DNA from: Oikopleura dioica | Lineage: Eukaryota > Chordata > Appendicularia > Copelata > Oikopleuridae | Length of the DNA: 64,000 nucleotides | NCBI GenBank assembly: GCA_907165135.1 | Contig: OU015567.1 | Span: forward strand, 377,001-441,000 | Direction of reading: 5' to 3' | In this document: in pieces, positions 33,741 to 45,030 of the stretch | Position numbering within the stretch: the stretch's first letter is position 1 | How the letters are laid out: every line of letters begins with the position of its first letter | The notes under the pieces: generated by a model | What the model was told of the DNA's origin: nothing | The model's input: the letters and a program-made list of their open reading frames with translations, nothing else | Databases searched by the model: none | Position numbers and translations under genes: made by a program

Positions 33741-36700
33741 ATGGGTCTTTTCGGCCTCGCAACGAAGAAAGAAAAGGTATTAACGGGATAATTCTTATTG
33801 ATCTTTACTGAATTATGACAGAAACAACTCCAAGATGAAATCGAAAAGCGCGATGTTACCATCAAAGAGTATCAACAAAAACTCGAAGATGTTGAAGCAA
33901 GTTTGAATCGCATTAAAGTTTCTTCTGGCATGAAAGATTTGCCCGAAAACGAGCAGATTGAGCAGTATCAGGAACAGTTTCAAGGCAATTTTCAATTTGT
34001 AATTTTGGCTTGGAGTCATTAGGGTTTAGGCTGAGCTCGGCAACCTGAGTAAAAGCCTGAGTCAGGCGCTGAAAGAGCTGAAATGAAAAACCGCGAAGGC
34101 TTACTGTACCTTTCATTTTAGGCTTTTTCAAAACCTGACTCAGGTTTTTACACAGGTTACCGGGCCTAGGGCCCAGGGGAAACGGTCGGACTCATTACCA
34201 ATTGGTAACCCATTACCAATTTTGGTAACCCATAACCAATTTTGGTAATGCATAGGGGAAATCACTAATAATCGAGCTTTTTTTCTAGCTTAGTAGGGTG
34301 GGAGTATAATACAGTTTTAGAATCCCCAGAAGCTGGGGATCATTTTGACTATTGATAGTGGGGCGTCATCTCGAACCCTGAGGGCATTTAGGCACCTCTA
34401 AAGTCCCAAAATTCGGCCAACTTCGGAAATTTGAATTCGTCAAAAAAATGTCGATTTTTTTTATTCAAAGAGCGAGTGTGCGCTCCGCGCCTGTTTAATA
34501 GAAAACTTGTGGGGTGTTTTATTTATTAACTTGGCAAAAAAGTAAAAATAAATTGATAATGGACTCCCGAAAATTGGTAAGGGTTACCAAAAATTTTGGT
34601 AATGAGTCCCACCGTTCCCGGGGCCCAGATCCCACTTAACAAAATCCGGTTAGGCTTACCGAGAGGCAACCAAAAAAATACGCCTTTTTTGGAAACTTTT
34701 TCGAGAAAATCATCGTTGATCGCGATGCCGAAATCTCCAACCTCCAAGCAAAACTCGCCGATGCAACCCGCGAACTTGACGAGCAACTCAGCACTCATGC
34801 CAAAATGATGGAAGCCGTCTTGAACGAAAAGGACAAGCAAATCAAGGTACGCACGAAATCATCAAAAAAATACTTGATAATGAAACTAACAGGAAAAACT
34901 TCTTTCTCAAGCTTCCGAGCAGCAAGTTAGCTGTTGTGTTTTAATTAAAAAGGTAGATTTTGCGAATCAGAAAAGTCTAAACAGTTTTCTTTTCAGAAAT
35001 TGGACACGAACGACAATTTGCGAAAAGCTGTCGCGGCCGAGGCTCTTGGAAAAGGAAAGCAGAGCGTGTGGACTTTCAAAAAGGTCGAGAAGAGTGAAGA
35101 GCAACAGAGATTGATCAAAGACGCGCTCTTGGCGAATTCTTTCATGCGCGGCCTCAGCGAGAACCAACTTGAGCGGCTGATCGACGCCATGGCCAGCACT
35201 AGCTATCCGGCCAACGAGAAGATCATCAAGGAGAACTCGAATGGCGACGAAATGTACATTATTCAGGACGGAGAGGTGAGCGTCAGCAAGGACGGAACTC
35301 ACATCACCGATATCAAAAGAGGACTTTTCGGAGAGTTGGCGATTATGTACAACTGTCAGAGAACAGGAAAAAGGTTGAAGATTTGGAATTTTTTTTTTCT
35401 CAAAAAGTCTGCTGGACATTTTGATGTGGGTACTCTTCCTTGATTTCAAAGCCCCAAAAATCCAATCTTCAATCATTTTGACAGCTACTGTGACATCAAA
35501 GACCCCAGTTACGCTCTGGAAACTTCATCGAGGTGCCTTCCAATTGGTTGTCAAATCTGCTGGGGAAGAAAAACTCGAGGAAAAGTACCAACTGCTCAAG
35601 TCCCAGAAAGATCTTTCCGGCTTGAAAGAATCGAACTTGCGAAAAATTGCCGACTGCCTCGAGGAAGAGCACTACGAAGACGGAGATATCATCATCAAAC
35701 AGGGCGAGGTTGGTGATAACTTCTTCATCATCCGAACTGGCTCGGTGAGAATCACGGTCAACGATGGCGAAGGCGAGAAAGAAGTAGCGCAAAAGGCAGA
35801 AGGAGAGTTTTTCGGCGAAAAAGCGCTTCTGACTTCCGACACTCGATCCGCCAACGTCTACGCAGTCGGTGACATCGTCTGCTACACACTCGACCGAAAC
35901 TCCTTTACCAATCTGATCGGCTCTCTCGACGCTCCAGAATCAACTGTCGATCTTCACCAGAAAGCCGCGCCAACTCGAGTCGTTCCAGAAGAAATTCTCG
36001 GCTGCAAGGACGTCAAAGACTTGACGGTCGTCAAAAACCTCGGCGCTGGTGGATTCGGCCTTGTCAAGCTCGTCACTGTAAAGGGAATCGACAACAGGGC
36101 TTTCGCGCTGAAATGCATCCAGAAGTGCCGCGTTGTCGAATATGGACAGGAGAGCCACGTCATGGACGAGAAAAACATCTTGGCAGAAATGCAAAGCCCC
36201 TTTATTCTCGGGCTTTTGAGAACATTCAAAGGTAAAAAAATGAAATATGAAAAGTGAAGCCTAACATCAAAATTCTAGACAAAAAATTCGTCTACATTCT
36301 TACCGACGCTTACCTCGGTGGCGATCTCTGGCGAACGCTTTGCAACAAGGGACCTTTCAAAGACTCTGTTGCCCGATTTTACGCCGCTTGCGTGGTCCAG
36401 GCTTTCGAGTACTTGCATTCAAGAGACTACTGCTACAGAGACTTGAAGCCAGAAAATCTCATGGTTGATGAGAAGGGCTACGTCCGACTTGTCGATCTTG
36501 GATTCGCGAAAAAAGTGCTCCCTGGACACAAGACTTGGACCTTCTGCGGAACTCCTGAGTACATTCCTCCGGAGGTATACCAACAAATGCACCTAAAGTC
36601 CACTGGTTAACCTCTCTCGTTTCAGATCATTACCAACAGCGGTCACAACGTTTGCGCCGATCTTTGGTCTCTTGGAATTTTGATTTTCGAGCTCTGTTCT

Positions 36701-37110
36701 CGAAAGACACCCTTTTTCTCAAACAACGACATGGACATTTACGAGAAAATCCTTCAAGGAATTCACGCGGTTTCAATCCCCTTCCGAGTTTCCCGAAAGG
36801 CTGAGAGCTTGATCAAACAGCTTTGCAAGCGAGAGCCAAGTGAGCGAATCGGTTATCAGAAGGATGGATTTGAAGATATTCGACGACATCGATGGTATGC
36901 GGTAAGTTTCCCTAGAATGTAGCTGGACTCGGCAATCTTTAAAAAATATTCTAGGGTTTCGACTGGGAAGCGCTCCAAAATGAAACAATGATTGCCCCAC
37001 ACCCTCCAAAAATCTCAAGCTTCAAAGACTGCTCCAACTTCGATTCCTTCAAAGCCGAAAGCGAGAGCAAAGTTCCTGAAGAAAACTCTGGCTGGGACGC
37101 CGATTTCTAA
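33741..37110 (+). CDS. cGMP-dependent protein kinase (PKG)
   Basis: Nine exons (33741-33776, 33822-33998, 34706-34846, 34893-34925, 34997-35366, 35485-36231, 36279-36574, 36626-36901, 36955-37110) give 743 residues. Order: N-terminal coiled coil (about 13-130), two cyclic-nucleotide-binding domains ([33 protein letters not shown]), kinase domain with GAGGFG near 437 and YRDLKPEN near 553, and an AGC tail ending SGWDADF. It phosphorylates Ser/Thr targets when cGMP rises. Oddities: DFG is DLG (VDLGFAKK) and the APE motif is PPE. Intron 35367-35484 is GA-AG and restores the conserved RTATV. Intron 2 carries two different fold-back elements. Confidence 0.92.
34031..34167. mobile_element. GGCTCGGCAAC-family element, copy 5
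   Basis: Left CTGAGCTCGGCAACCTGAGT, right ACACAGGTTACCGGGCC, inner CCTGAGTCAGG / CCTGACTCAGG. About 137 bp in PKG intron 2. Confidence 0.8.
34169..34629. mobile_element. GGTAAC/ATTACC inverted-repeat element
   Basis: Left part GGACTCATTACCAATTGGTA and right part with TTTTGGTAATGAGTCCCACC mirror each other, extending outward to GGGCCC-rich edges (about 460 bp in all). The left end repeats ATTACCAATTTTGGTAACCC two to three times. Directly abuts copy 5 in PKG intron 2. Confidence 0.6.
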
Positions 37111-38697
37111 ACTACTGCTTCTTGCAAAAAGATACTGTACAAAAAACATGAATATCGATTTTTTTATGAATTCTGTTTATTTGAGAAAATTTCCCATAAA
37201 GCCAAAATCGACGGAGGAATCGCGGTCGTGGTGAAATGAGTCGTCAAATTCTTTCAGGGTCGTTTCTGGTAGCCTACAAGGATTTTGATTTTTCGAAAGT
37301 TAATTGAAATATACTTGTTCGGTTGATGTTTTAGGTAGGTTTTAAGGACAAGGGCGCACATATTCTCGATTCCTTCCATTCCCAAGACGACAAGACTCTT
37401 TTCTTTCGTCAGAACTAAATAACTTCGACCGTGGTTTATTCGGTAAATGCTTGACTTACGGATACATTCGTTATAAAACCGGTTTATTTGGTAGATATCT
37501 GTTTTTTGTTCTTCCAATTTCCTGGAAATGCAAAAGGCGAAAAAAGAAAAAATGAGTTTTATTTTCATCTTGACTTTTTAGCGATATTTATTCAGACTTT
37601 ATATTCGGGAGCTCTTGAAATCCTCCTCGAATTCAAGATCACGAAAGAAAACAACTGGATTGGCTTTAATAAATAACTCTCATTGAATTTTTTCCTCGTT
37701 GAGAGACAGACAGAAGTTTCTGAAGTTCTTCTTGTCCAGTTTCTCAAATGCTTCAGCGAGCGAAAAAAAGCAGCCATGTGAAAAAACCGGCAGGTCTTTT
37801 TTGCTGATGTCGCTGTGATCTGTCTACCGATAGATTGTTTCGCGATCAGACAGTGTTTATGTTCCCTGAGAAAACTAAAAACACTCGCTCTTAGTCTGAC
37901 CTGAGTTATCTGCTATCTCGAAACAAATTCACATGAGCGCTTACTGTTTTGCTTCTCTTCGTTGATTTCCATGTTTGGTAAGGAGAAAAGCAAGGGGTCA
38001 ATTTGGGCTAGGCAACCTGTGTAGAAAACCTGAGTCAGGAATTATAAGAGCCCTATTTAAAGTGGAAGAGGTTCTTCGCAATATAACAAATAAAATTTAT
38101 CATTAAAATCCGAACCGTGGGAGATTAAATTCATGATCCAGAAAAAAAACCCTTTTGCTTTCATAAAAAATCTCTGAGTCTCTGGTTCAGGTTTTATGCA
38201 CAGATTATCGAGCCCAGGGTTCAATCGGAGACTTTTTCCCAAAAAACCCTAACCGTTACCCAAATAGCCCTTAAGGGCTAAAGTAAGAGCCCCTAACCCT
38301 AACCTTCTTCATTATCAAGATGTATTTGATGATCTTATTTTATAAGCAAATTGCTTTTCATCCTCTCGATTCCGAACTTTGGCTTTTGGGTAGAACAATT
38401 GAACTTTTCGACGATTATGAATTGATTTATTCTCCAAACGTTAGTTTTCCAGCGAACATCTTATTTCAAAATCAAGAATATGAAGAGCCGGCTTGTTCTT
38501 CTGGGAAGCAACTCATAGACAGTTTCGATATGGCCGCTTTCTTCAAGGCTCTGCATTTTTCGGCCTGAGAATGGCTTCCTGGAGAAGCTGAGCGAGCCGA
38601 TATCTTCTTATCAGAACTCGTCTACCCTGGCTCGAGCGGTATAAAATCAGCCCTCCCACCCGTCGGATCTCATAATTGAAATAAAAATCAAGAAATA
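37111..38697. other. Intergenic, 1.6 kb
   Basis: Holds one inverted-repeat element (38004-38217), CCCTAA-type words near 38240-38305, and an open frame at 38320-38568 (82 residues, ending MAAFFKALHFSA) with no splice partner or domain recognised. Probably not a gene by itself. Confidence 0.35.
38004..38217. mobile_element. GGCTCGGCAAC-family element, copy 6
   Basis: Left GGGCTAGGCAACCTGTGTAG with AAACCTGAGTCAGG, right TTATGCACAGATTATCGAGC plus CC. About 214 bp, intergenic, edges moderately worn. Confidence 0.7.
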
Positions 38698-39209
38698 ATG
38701 GCAATGAACAAAACTTTTTCAAAAGCCGCCGACTTTTTTAAATCCTTCTTTGGCAATTCTCGAAGAAATGTTTCGAAAAACACCTCGATCGACACCACCG
38801 AGCTCTGCGAGATTCTGGCCGATCCAGCTCGACTCCGCGATTTTCGAGAATTTCTCCTTCCGATGCGCGTCCCCGACATGGAAGTCGACATCGACTTGTT
38901 TCTCCAAATCAACTACGTCGAAACGACAAAGCCGTTTTCCAGCAACCGCCGCAGCTCGCTGGAAGATATTCGCGGCCATTTGACGTCGCAGGAACGACCG
39001 CTTTGGCTCTCGACCGTGGAATTGATGACGGCAAAGTCGAGGGTCACCAATTTACTCAGCGAAAAACCAGCTCACTTGGACCGTTAAAAACGCTTCGCGA
39101 CAAATGCCTCGACCGACTGGTTCCTGTTTTGGAAGTGTTTCGACGATACCAGCTGAAAGACCCGCTGTTTTGGAAAGAAGATCCGCTCCAACTTCTTGTT
39201 GCTAACTGA
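38698..39209 (+). CDS. Small protein with an RGS-like region
   Basis: Two exons (38698-39015, 39060-39209; 44-nt GT-AG intron) give 155 residues. After a basic amphipathic N-terminus (KAADFFKSFFGNSRRNVSK) comes LADPARLRDFREFLLPMR and DIDLFLQINYVE, recalling the FxxFL...ENLxFW opening of RGS domains, but the tryptophan and later helices are not clear. No close family was recognised. If it is RGS-like it would act on G-alpha subunits; this is tentative. A polyadenylation-like AATAAA is near 39265. Confidence 0.5.
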
Positions 39210-39567
39210 TCATTGATCAATTACTGTGTTTTTGATTTGTGACCCTAATTTTAATAATTTTTAAATAAAAAAAAATATTTGATTTGATTGATTTTTTTCT
39301 ATGCACAAAAGACTTGCAAGAGCAGCGTTTTTCGCCGGCACAATTGTTTGATCGAATTCGCGGTAGTAAACCCCTTCTTGCAAGTAGGATGGCTGGCCAC
39401 TAACAACCTTTGATTCATTAAGAAAAAAAGGCTGTTTTTACCTGCACCAAGTAAAGCCACTTTCTGACGAGTTGAACTGTTGTTTTTTGAACCCTGTATA
39501 AATGGAGGTAATAAAAATGATTTCCCTAAGAAAACGATTAACAGAAACTTTTTCAATTAAATTTTTT

Positions 39568-40474
39568 TTACGTTTTATAAGTTGTTTTTCTCAGGATCCA
39601 GGTTTTATCTAACAAATCGCTCTCGAGCACTCCATATTCTCGAATAAATGATGAGTTGATCTTCATTTTCGGACAATTAAGATCCTTCAAATTGCCGTGG
39701 TAAAGGATTGCTCGTCCTAAGTCATCGAATAGCTCGTCTTCGCAGAAAAAACTGGTGGAGAAATGAGGCTCCTCTGCTAAAACAAAAGTCATTTTCGAAT
39801 CTTCTTTTTACCTCACAAATATACGCGCAGAAGGGAGGGCCATTTTTCTCGTTAATTTTCAAAACATCGACCATATTATCCACTTTCTTCTTTCGCTCTT
39901 CAATGTACTCTGGATAATTTGTGTTATCATCATCTATCCAAAAAGCGGCTCGAGTAAAACAACGAGGGTTATATTTCCCGAAATCCATGCTTTCTAAGTT
40001 CAAGAGTCTGAAAGGTTTCTTCGGAAGAGCCATTTCTCGGTCCTCACAAGTCTTTTTCGCATCCTCGAAATAAAATCGTCCCGTGACAAGCAGGCCCTCA
40101 ACCACTTAAAAAATCTTGTAAAGAGGAAATTCTTGAAAGGGTTGTTTACTTTTTCCTTGAATTTCAGCTGTTATATTGAAAATTCTTTCCTTTTCTTCGT
40201 GTTTTCCGGATCTGAAAAAACATGCAATTATCAACAATCTGATAACAAAGACGACTTACAATCTTGCCAATGGCTTAAGAAAATCAAAACCTCCAGCATC
40301 ATCGAAATCTTCCAGTATTGGAATGTCATTTTCATCCCGGAGAAACAAAAGAACTCCGACAAGTATACTTTCAATAAAATCAAGTACAAGACAGTTTTAT
40401 AAATCGAGAGCAACTTACGCAAGCACCAGAAAAATGACGGAAACAATTTCAAAAAAGTATCTTTTTCTGACCAT
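39568..40474 (-). CDS. Type II membrane protein with a C-type-lectin-like segment
   Basis: The start at 40474 encodes MVRKRYFFEIVSVIFLVLA, a basic-then-hydrophobic signal anchor that continues in the next exon (ILVGVLLFL). A later exon carries YFEDAKKTCEDREMALP and FWIDDDN...PFCAYICE, the order of a C-type-lectin-like domain (DAxxxC...W...CxxICE). The last exon (ending at 39568) adds about 70 residues beyond the CTLD. Exact junctions in the middle (40200-40330) are uncertain. Sugar-binding EPN/QPD and WND motifs are not seen, so carbohydrate binding is doubtful. Confidence 0.6.
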
Positions 40475-41042
40475 TTTGAAGTTCAAAATTTTTGAACTCT
40501 CAAATAGAATTTACTCTTCTCTTTGGTAATTTTCTGGTGCTAGTTTGATGATAGGTTGGCAACCTATCCATGCGAAACTCAAACATATGTTTTTTTTCAC
40601 GCTGAAGTGCTTATGCTCTAGCGAATAGATCCTGCTGAAATTTTCAGCCTGAAAGAAGATTTATACTACAGTTGAGCATAGAGAACGGTTATATTTCGAG
40701 CCCAAGACTCAAGCAAACCAATATCCTTAGAGGAGTGGAAAATCGACTTTTTTGCACTGTAGCTGGAGGAATGAAATAACAGTTGGTATTTATTTATGAA
40801 GCTGTTGAGAGAAGAAGAGTTATTTGAGAAGGACAAATCTTTGGAGAGTTAATTCTGCTCGAAGAGTACCATGATTATCATTTCTGAATGACCAGAGGAT
40901 CAGGGCCGCCCACGTAATTTTCGCCCGTTCGGACAAATCTTGCATTGTAAAATGTCCTTGAGACTTGGTCAGTCAGGAATGATAAAGAATCGAACGAATC
41001 GTCGCAGGAACGAGTTTTAGCATGTCGGAGGCTAAAATTAAG
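40475..41042. other. Intergenic
   Basis: No gene or repeat recognised. Includes promoter of the lectin-like gene and 3' flank of the astacin. Confidence 0.4.
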
Positions 41043-42872
41043 TCAGTAATCAAAAATTGCTTTACAAGGATGCGCAAACCATTTCTCCGTCCAAATATTC
41101 TTTTTGTTTTTGCATCGAACGACGAAATTTCCCGCCTCCGATCCATTTTCGCACTTGACCTTGCAGTTACTTCCAACATTGTTGCGCTTGCACTTCCATG
41201 TGTGAGCGCCATTGGGGGAGAAACTAGCCAGAATCGAATCTGCTGTACATTTTTTCGGAGAAAAGGAGCAACTCGGCGGTGATCCGGTAGTTTTCCAAAA
41301 AACGCTCCAGTTATTTTTGTTGTTTTTGCTGACGCAAGCGACTGTGTAGTTTTCTTTTTCTTTGCTTCCAACACATCTGACCTTGCATCTTCGTTTGCCA
41401 TTGGCGACTTTGTTACATCGCCAAAGGAAGGCCTCGCCCGAAGGCGACAGAGCATCGGGAATCGATGAGACCGCGCAAGTCGACTTGCACGGATTGTTGA
41501 CTGGATCTCTGCACTCACAAGAATAACTTGTCATATCATCACTATTAACACAGCGTTCATTGTCGTCACAATCGTGTGTTGCACATGGAGTCGGAAGTCC
41601 AGGCGAAACGTTTTCTCCGTTGATTTGGCATCTGAAAAACATGTCTGGATTTCCCTGCCAGGAAAAGCCAGGAGCGAGTTCGCCATTGTGACCAAAGCAA
41701 GTGTCGTCCAGCTCGGGACCGCTCCATGACCAGGTATTGTTGCAACCACCATACTCAGCACTTGCGCAGGCAGCCCACCCTTTGTCTGTTTCCCACTGCA
41801 TCGTGCTTAGAAATGGATGCCATCCGTTCGGACCAGGAGTGCACGAATAAACGTCTTTGCCATTGTAAAGTTCGCCAGTAGCGGGGCACAATGCTTCCAA
41901 TCCGCAGTAAGAAGCAAAAACAGCAGCGCAGCAACCAAGGTTAGTCTTTGACGCGTCACCGCAATCAGCGAGTCGGCCATCTTCGTCCTCTCCGTCGAGA
42001 CAGTCAGCATAGCCGTCGCATAGCCTGTGTTTGAACAACGGTCGGATAACGTCGACAACGTCCGGCTCTAGACACTTTGTAACTGGCTCGAAGGGATGTG
42101 TTTCTTGCTTATTTTCACAGTAGAGAGCGTATCCCTGCATCGCGTCAGTAGTTGTCGCTCGAGTGTGAGGCTGGTACGTTTCGCCATTGAGAAGAGTGAA
42201 TCCGAAGTACATCAAGGCTGAAGCAGGCTCAACTGGGTGGTTGGTATTTATCCACTCGTCCTCGTAGATTGCATTTGGACTGTCATAAAACTCGAAGTGA
42301 TCGTGGAAGTCGGGTCGATCTTGCTCGTGGAGAATGCCGATAGCGTGGAGAAACTCGTGAGCGACTCCTCCAAATTTCAAGCAGATGCTGGGAATTCGCA
42401 TTGCTTGCCAACCGGGGTGAATATCTGGCAGATCCCAGTAGCAGCCGCTGCAGACGCCGACGAACGACCAGCAACCAGCACCGTGAACGTTTTCTGAATC
42501 TTCCCCAGCGACGTGAATGCCGACCGAGTGAGAAAAAGTAGGATCGAAAACAAACTTGACGCACCCTAAGGAAAGGCTCAAGTCAGCAAGCTCATCGTGA
42601 ATCTGTTGCCACTGGTGGGAAGGCACGGTATCCTGAAGAGCATACGGAACGACAATATATCCGTCGTCATCCGTCTCGCTCCATTTCTCCGCCCAGTTCA
42701 CCACCCCTCGTGGTGCCGTTTTCGGGGCATTCTGGTCGATTTAAAGCTCGCTAGTGTCGTAGCCAAGGCTCGAAAGGGCCGGGACTTGCCATGGTTGAAT
42801 AACGAGATCAGCATATTTTCCTCTGCTGTGAGGTCCCCCTAAAGCGTCTGCAGGAATTTTCTCGGCCGATAT
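41043..42872 (-). CDS. Astacin-family metalloprotease with LDL-A-like, EGF and sushi-like tail
   Basis: Exons 42872-42786 and 42731-41043 join by a 54-nt GT-AG intron. The catalytic signature HEFLHAIGILHEQDRP and the Met-turn ALMYFGF are intact, preceded by VVNWAEKWSETDDDGYIVVPY, so an active zinc endopeptidase of the M12A family is expected. The first exon has a short propeptide-like part (ISAEKIPADALGG). Downstream are a Cys/Asp-rich LDL-receptor-A-like stretch, a unique Trp/Cys-rich domain, an EGF-like CDDNERC...CEC, and two WxC...C...C modules like those of the 8-9 kb gene. No signal peptide is in these exons; the candidate (43641-43669) lies beyond an inserted element. Confidence 0.85.
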
Positions 42873-43056
42873 CTAAAGAACATTGTTTCTCTCTAAATGA
42901 TAAAAATTTATTTCTAGAGTCTAGAGAAGTTATTAAACTGTGTTCTAGATTATTTTTGAAGAGATTTTATCGAGTTTTTTTTTTGCTAAAAACACTTTTC
43001 GATCGCTCAAGAAAAATTTTTTTATCATCAAACTTTTTTTTTACCTCAGATATAAA

Positions 43057-43640
43057 TAGGCATAACGCACAAAAAATCGACTTTTTATCTGAAAGTCGTA
43101 GGAAGCTAATTTTCACCTATCATATAGAATTTTGCGCTCTGACAACATTTCAACAAAAAAAAATTTCAAAAATTTAAAATTTAGTACTTTTTTAGTACCC
43201 CAAAGTTGCCAAAAAATTGATTTTTCGTGCCATCCAAGCTACGGGGTTGTAAGTATGCTCATTCGAAAGAGCATAAAAAACTGAGTCAGATACATCGAAA
43301 AAAAGGGGTTCCTAGGGGGGTAAGTCAAATGAAACCCCAAATTTGGCTGATTTTAAGGGGTTTTTCATCCCTAGAATCCAGGGAACCCCACCAGGAACCC
43401 CTTTTTATTGATAATTCTGACTCAGTTTTTTCCGCTCTTTCGAATGAGCATACTTAGAATTCCGTAGCTTGGATTGCTCGAAAAGTAGTCAGTAAAGGGG
43501 TAAAAAAAAGTACTAAACTGTAACAAAAAATTTTTTCCAAAAAATTTTGAAAAGTCAGTTTTGGTGTTTTAGTTGCTCCCAAAGTTTCAAACTTGTATCT
43601 ATTACAGGGAAAAAGTTGATTTTTTTGTGCGTTATGCCTA
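43057..43640. mobile_element. hAT-like fold-back element, 584 bp, with 8-bp target duplication
   Basis: Ends are TAGGCATAACGCACAAAAAA and its mirror image, flanked on both sides by the exact 8-mer GATATAAA (43049-43056 and 43641-43648). An 8-bp duplication is typical of hAT elements. Inside is a second long palindrome (43200-43470) built on AAGTATGCTCATTCGAAAGA. No transposase. The intact duplication suggests a recent insertion. Confidence 0.85.
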
Positions 43641-43669
43641 GATATAAATGTAATCGCGAATAGCTTCAT
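43641..43669 (-). CDS. Candidate signal-peptide exon of the astacin gene, interrupted by the hAT-like element
   Basis: Minus-strand ATG at 43669 encodes MKLFAITFIS, a good signal-peptide start, and runs into the element after 29 nt. Removing the element and one GATATAAA copy joins it to TGAG/GTAAAA, a donor that would splice in phase 0 to ISAEKIPADALGG at 42872. The link to the astacin is by position and phase only. Confidence 0.4.
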
Positions 43670-44694
43670 CTTGAATACTCTCTCTAACGCTTTGTGAGTT
43701 GTTTCAACAAAACTTCTTACACGCGATTTTATATCGCCTTGCGGCTCTAGAACCGTTCCGCATTGACCAGACGGTACGGTTCTTTAGGCGCCCCACTTTG
43801 ATCAGCTTTTTTATGTCAGCATTTTTATAAATTTATTTGGCTTGAGGTATCTTCAAAATTTAAATTGGAGGTTGATCCTTGGCCACAAAGAAAATTTTGC
43901 ACCGGTCGATTTTTTGAACCGGCCGGTAAAATTCGTGGTAAATCGCGGTTTTGCCCTTTATGACCCTAAAAAACCCCTAATATAGGTATCAATCGATTTC
44001 TTATGAAATTTCAAGTCGAATGGAATATGAACCGCGGTAAATTGCGATGAACCGGGCGGTTAAAATCGCGGTTTAGCCCTTTTTGACCCTAAAAAACCCC
44101 TAATATACAAATCAATCGACTTCTTAGAAAATTTCTAGTCGAATGGAATATGAGCCGTTGGAATACTTTCTCGTGGAAAAAATCTTAACAACTGGATTTT
44201 TTCTGAGATACAATTAAAGTACTTTCACAGACTCTAGGAAATTGAGATAATTGCGAAATTTGGGCCGAACTTGGCTCAATTTTGCGGAATTCGGGCATTC
44301 AAAATCTCGACGGTATCTTTTCGTGTCATTTCCCGGGGAGTTTCGGACATCAAAATGACCGGCTTGACGAGTTCTTAATGATGGTATAGTAAGATCACGT
44401 GTACTGTCAGCGGCTTCCGGTGTTATTCTAGAAAAACCGGTTTTCCGACAAAAATTTTTTCAAAAATGAGGGATGAAAAATTTTTTTTGATCAATTTCTC
44501 GTGAAAAACTCTTTATTGGGGTCAGAACAAGTATATTACAAACAAAAAGCAAAATCGAAAGACCAACCCTGAAAGTGAGCCACCTCTCAGTAGAAATCTT
44601 TTTTCGGTGGCGTTACAATCATGATCAAATACTCTCTTCTTTAGTCTTAAAACGTGACCGGAGGAATCTCCATTATTCAAGGAATGCATTAAGG
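43670..44694. other. Intergenic, 1 kb
   Basis: Contains the tandem duplication at 43938-44160; otherwise no gene seen. Confidence 0.4.
43938..44160 (+). repeat. Two-copy tandem duplication, about 124-bp period
   Basis: AAATCGCGGTTT, then TGACCCTAAAAAACCCCTAA, then GTCGAATGGAATATGA occur in the same order twice, at about 43940 and 44063, with about 15% difference. Noncoding. Confidence 0.7.
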
Positions 44695-44928
44695 TTAAAA
44701 AAGAATAATTTCTGATTGAAAAATATTTTTATTAAAAATAGCCAGAGACCATGCTGAGAATGTTTGCAACAAAAGAGACGCTGCTGCAATATCCGTTAAA
44801 ATAAATTGCGCGAACATTAATTGTCGGAACACTAAACGTGATTTTCTGAACGTCAATTTTTGTTTTTGGTTGTTGTTAGCAACTCCTACCACAGGAAATA
44901 AGCAAATAAGAGTAATAATCGCTATCAT
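44695..44928 (-). CDS. Possible small secreted protein
   Basis: An intronless open frame of 77 residues starts with a plausible signal peptide (MIAIITLICLFPVVGVA) followed by a Gln/Lys/Arg-rich then hydrophobic part. No family recognised and no splice or polyadenylation evidence; may be chance. Confidence 0.25.
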   Translation of the reverse strand: MIAIITLICLFPVVGVANNNQKQKLTFRKSRLVFRQLMFAQFILTDIAAASLLLQTFSAWSLAIFNKNIFQSEIILF

Positions 44929-45030
44929 ATTCTTGTCGATAACCTGTTTGCAAGTCAAACATAATGATGGTACATCAGGGACCCTCTCAACGTACTCTTT
45001 GCAGATTTGAAATCTGTGAAGTGCATCAAA

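Noticed and set aside
38320-38568. 82-residue open frame as a gene
   Set aside because: No signal, domain or splice partner, and the preceding DNA is repeat-like.
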